From assembly GCA_044227705.1 (NCBI GenBank), contig JBGAWE010000092.1:1-16352 (forward strand): 16,352 nucleotides of DNA, read 5' to 3'. The notes under the pieces are model-generated. The model saw nothing but the letters and a program-made list of their open reading frames with translations, had not been told where the DNA came from and ran no database searches. This DNA is from JANOQP01 sp044227705 (GTDB taxonomy: Bacteria; Bacteroidota; Bacteroidia; Chitinophagales; Saprospiraceae). A program made the position numbers and the translations under genes. Positions 15,194-16,352 of this stretch are shown here, in pieces; the stretch's first letter is position 1, and each line of letters starts with the position of its first letter.

Positions 15194-15976
15194 TTACATT
15201 TTGGGCACCGGCCTATCGAAACCGCTGCCGCCCATGATGAGGCCGTTTTCCGGCGTCGCGGTGCGCTTTGCGGGCGGCGGCGGCACGGGCAACGTGCGTT
15301 CGGTGGGCATCACTTCCTCCTTGTCTTTCTTGGGCGGCGTGGTTCCCAAGTACCGCGACTTCGTGTAGGCGGCATAAAAGACGCTCTGGGTGTTCCGCAG
15401 GGCATTGACGGCGTGGTCGAGACGGTCAATCACGGCGTCCATATTGTTGAACTCCTCGATGTATTGATTGAGCCGGTTGGAACCGGCGGAACGGGCGAGC
15501 TTCGGGCTGTTGATTTTCTGCTGAAAGTCGTTGATGGCGGCCTCGACGACATCGAGCGCACTCCCGTCGAAGCCAAAGTTGCCCAAACTATCGGCGTGCT
15601 CGCGGCCAGCCTTGAGAACGGCCTTGAACAAGCCCAAAAGCTCGACCGCCTTGCCCTGCTGGAAGCTGGTTATCGCGGACGGGAACATTGCCTTGAGCAC
15701 TTCGTCGTTTGCATCGTCGGCCACCGACCAGAGCGCGTTGGAGAGAGCAAAGCACTCACTGCCCGCCCTTTCGAGTGCCTGGCTTTTGTCCTCGGTGACG
15801 CCGGTGAGGTTGGCGGCACCGATGTCGAGACCGGCGCGAATGACGGCCAGCTTGTCGCGAAATGCCTGAACGCGCGGCTCCATGGCGCGGATGCTGTTGA
15901 CAGCGACGGGGTTGGCGTCGATGACGGCCTCGACGGCACCGTACATCTTGAACCGGCGATTGAGAGCGTTTCTCAT
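15194..15976 (-). CDS. Helical protein of unknown function, Bacteroidota-type conserved hypothetical
   Basis: 260 residues from ATG 15976 to TAA 15194-15196. I do not recognise a named domain. It looks mainly alpha-helical: repeated amphipathic stretches (AFRDKLAVIRAGLDI, DKSQALERAGSECFALSNAL, NNMDAVIDRLDHAVNALRN). It ends in a flexible Pro/Lys-rich tail (PPKKDKEEVMPTERTLPVPP and on, from about residue 215). There is no signal peptide or membrane segment. Its pattern, an N-terminal helix starting MYGAVEAVID, a GVTEDK turn and a C-terminal DRLDHAV...FYAAY helix, resembles uncharacterised proteins I associate with Bacteroidota; that is recall, not a search. The gene starts 19 bp from the 21-bp repeat array, so the array would form its 5' leader if both were transcribed on the minus strand. 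The nuclease-like gene follows downstream. Confidence 0.7.
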   Translation of the reverse strand: MRNALNRRFKMYGAVEAVIDANPVAVNSIRAMEPRVQAFRDKLAVIRAGLDIGAANLTGVTEDKSQALERAGSECFALSNALWSVADDANDEVLKAMFPSAITSFQQGKAVELLGLFKAVLKAGREHADSLGNFGFDGSALDVVEAAINDFQQKINSPKLARSAGSNRLNQYIEEFNNMDAVIDRLDHAVNALRNTQSVFYAAYTKSRYLGTTPPKKDKEEVMPTERTLPVPPPPAKRTATPENGLIMGGSGFDRPVPKM

Positions 15977-15995
15977 ACTATGTAAATAATTGAAA
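15977..15995. promoter_or_regulatory. A/T-rich gap between unknown gene and 21-bp array
   Basis: These 19 bases (ACTATGTAAATAATTGAAA) are much richer in A/T than anything around them. They sit between the minus-strand start codon (15974-15976) and the first array unit. They are too short to hold two full divergent promoters. The A/T-richness is normal for the translation-start leader of Bacteroidota genes, in either direction. Confidence 0.35.
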
Positions 15996-16352
15996 ATGAG
16001 CGAGACACGATATTGTGGCTCGTTTCACCGCGCCCAAAAACAGCGCCACACGGCTCCGATGGCGTTTTACATAACGAAAATGGAATGTGACGAGAGGAGA
16101 ATGGGATTCACCCTGGCGAGAATGGCGTTTGCCACGGCTCCGATTGCGTTCGCCCGGACGCCGATGGAGCTTCACCTCGCGCCGATGGCGTTGAACACGG
16201 CGAGAATTTTCAAACACATGACAAAAGTTTTACACGCATGGACGAGGATTTTGCGATGCACGGCAACAATTTTAGGCACTCGGTGGAGAATTTTGGGTGC
16301 CGGGAGAGGAATAGGAAGTGTAGGGAAAAGGATAGGGATGCGCGGGTCCTTT
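15996..16352. repeat. Diversified 21-bp-period array, 17 units, open at the window edge
   Basis: From 15996 to the last base the sequence divides exactly into 17 units of 21 bp (357 bp) with no insertion or loss. Units begin AT in 15 of 17. Three families follow each other: ATGGCGTT-like (16059-16205), ATTTT-like (16206-16310) and ATAGG-like (16311-16352). Column 12 is C in 13 of 17 and column 15 is G in 13 of 17, while columns 7-10 and 13-14 vary freely. CACGGC recurs at the same phase at 16049, 16133, 16196 and 16259. No two units are identical. Because 21 is 3 x 7, the + frame from ATG 15996 is open for all 119 codons and reads as a heptad ladder with Met/Ile/Val first (MAFYITK, MGFTLAR, MAFATAP, ILGTRWR). 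A minus frame is also open over 15978-16217. It may be a coding heptad repeat or a non-coding diversified array. I recognise no named family. Confidence 0.85.

Noticed and set aside
15978..16217. Minus-strand 79-codon frame in the repeat array as a basic protein
   Set aside because: Its periodicity is explained by the 21-bp repeat itself; its start and end do not match the repeat unit limits, and it ends just before another gene. Kept only as an alternative reading of the array.
15996..16352. CRISPR array
   Set aside because: There are no identical direct repeats separated by unique spacers; the period is 21 bp, too short, and conserved and variable columns are interleaved within each unit. 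No cas genes are in the window.

Overview
The window looks like a GC-rich chromosomal stretch of a Bacteroidota bacterium, most plausibly from the Saprospiria/Chitinophagia side (an inference from gene content, not a placement). The evidence is the type IX secretion (T9SS) vocabulary: C-terminal type A sorting domains, cohesin-like domains, SprB repeats, a CHU_C/type B gliding-motility C-terminal domain, and a PorP/SprF-like partner. None of these is a mobile element; there are no rRNA or tRNA genes and no CRISPR array.

Left part (1-7060, + strand): the tail of one T9SS cargo protein, a long perfect hairpin, a secreted cohesin-domain protein (375-1181), then a giant secreted adhesin-like gene (1218-5880; three cohesin domains, about twelve SprB-type repeats, CHU_C domain) and a PorP/SprF-like outer-membrane protein (5915-6907), closed by a rho-independent terminator at 7025-7060. 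Cargo followed by its PorP/SprF partner is the known sprB-sprF layout. The giant gene is cut by about 14 single-base frame changes, yet I see no in-frame nonsense codon inside the correct-frame segments. That looks more like sequence or assembly error than old decay.

Middle (7059-8290, - strand): a two-gene unit, an arginyltransferase-like protein followed 6 bp later by a YdjM-family membrane protein that also carries homopolymer indels. Divergently, on +, is a 1,889-residue bacterial alpha-2-macroglobulin lipoprotein (8414-14083) with an intact CAEQ thioester. Its last few residues are altered by a 77-bp tandem duplication whose copies differ only at synonymous positions.

Right part (14246-16352, - strand then array): a staphylococcal-nuclease-fold protein and, upstream of it, a helical protein of unknown function. 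Nineteen bases beyond the start of that gene begins an exact 21-bp-period array of 17 diversified units that runs off the window edge with no phase break. The array with its unknown gene and nuclease-like neighbour is the most unusual thing here and is the candidate for an undescribed system.
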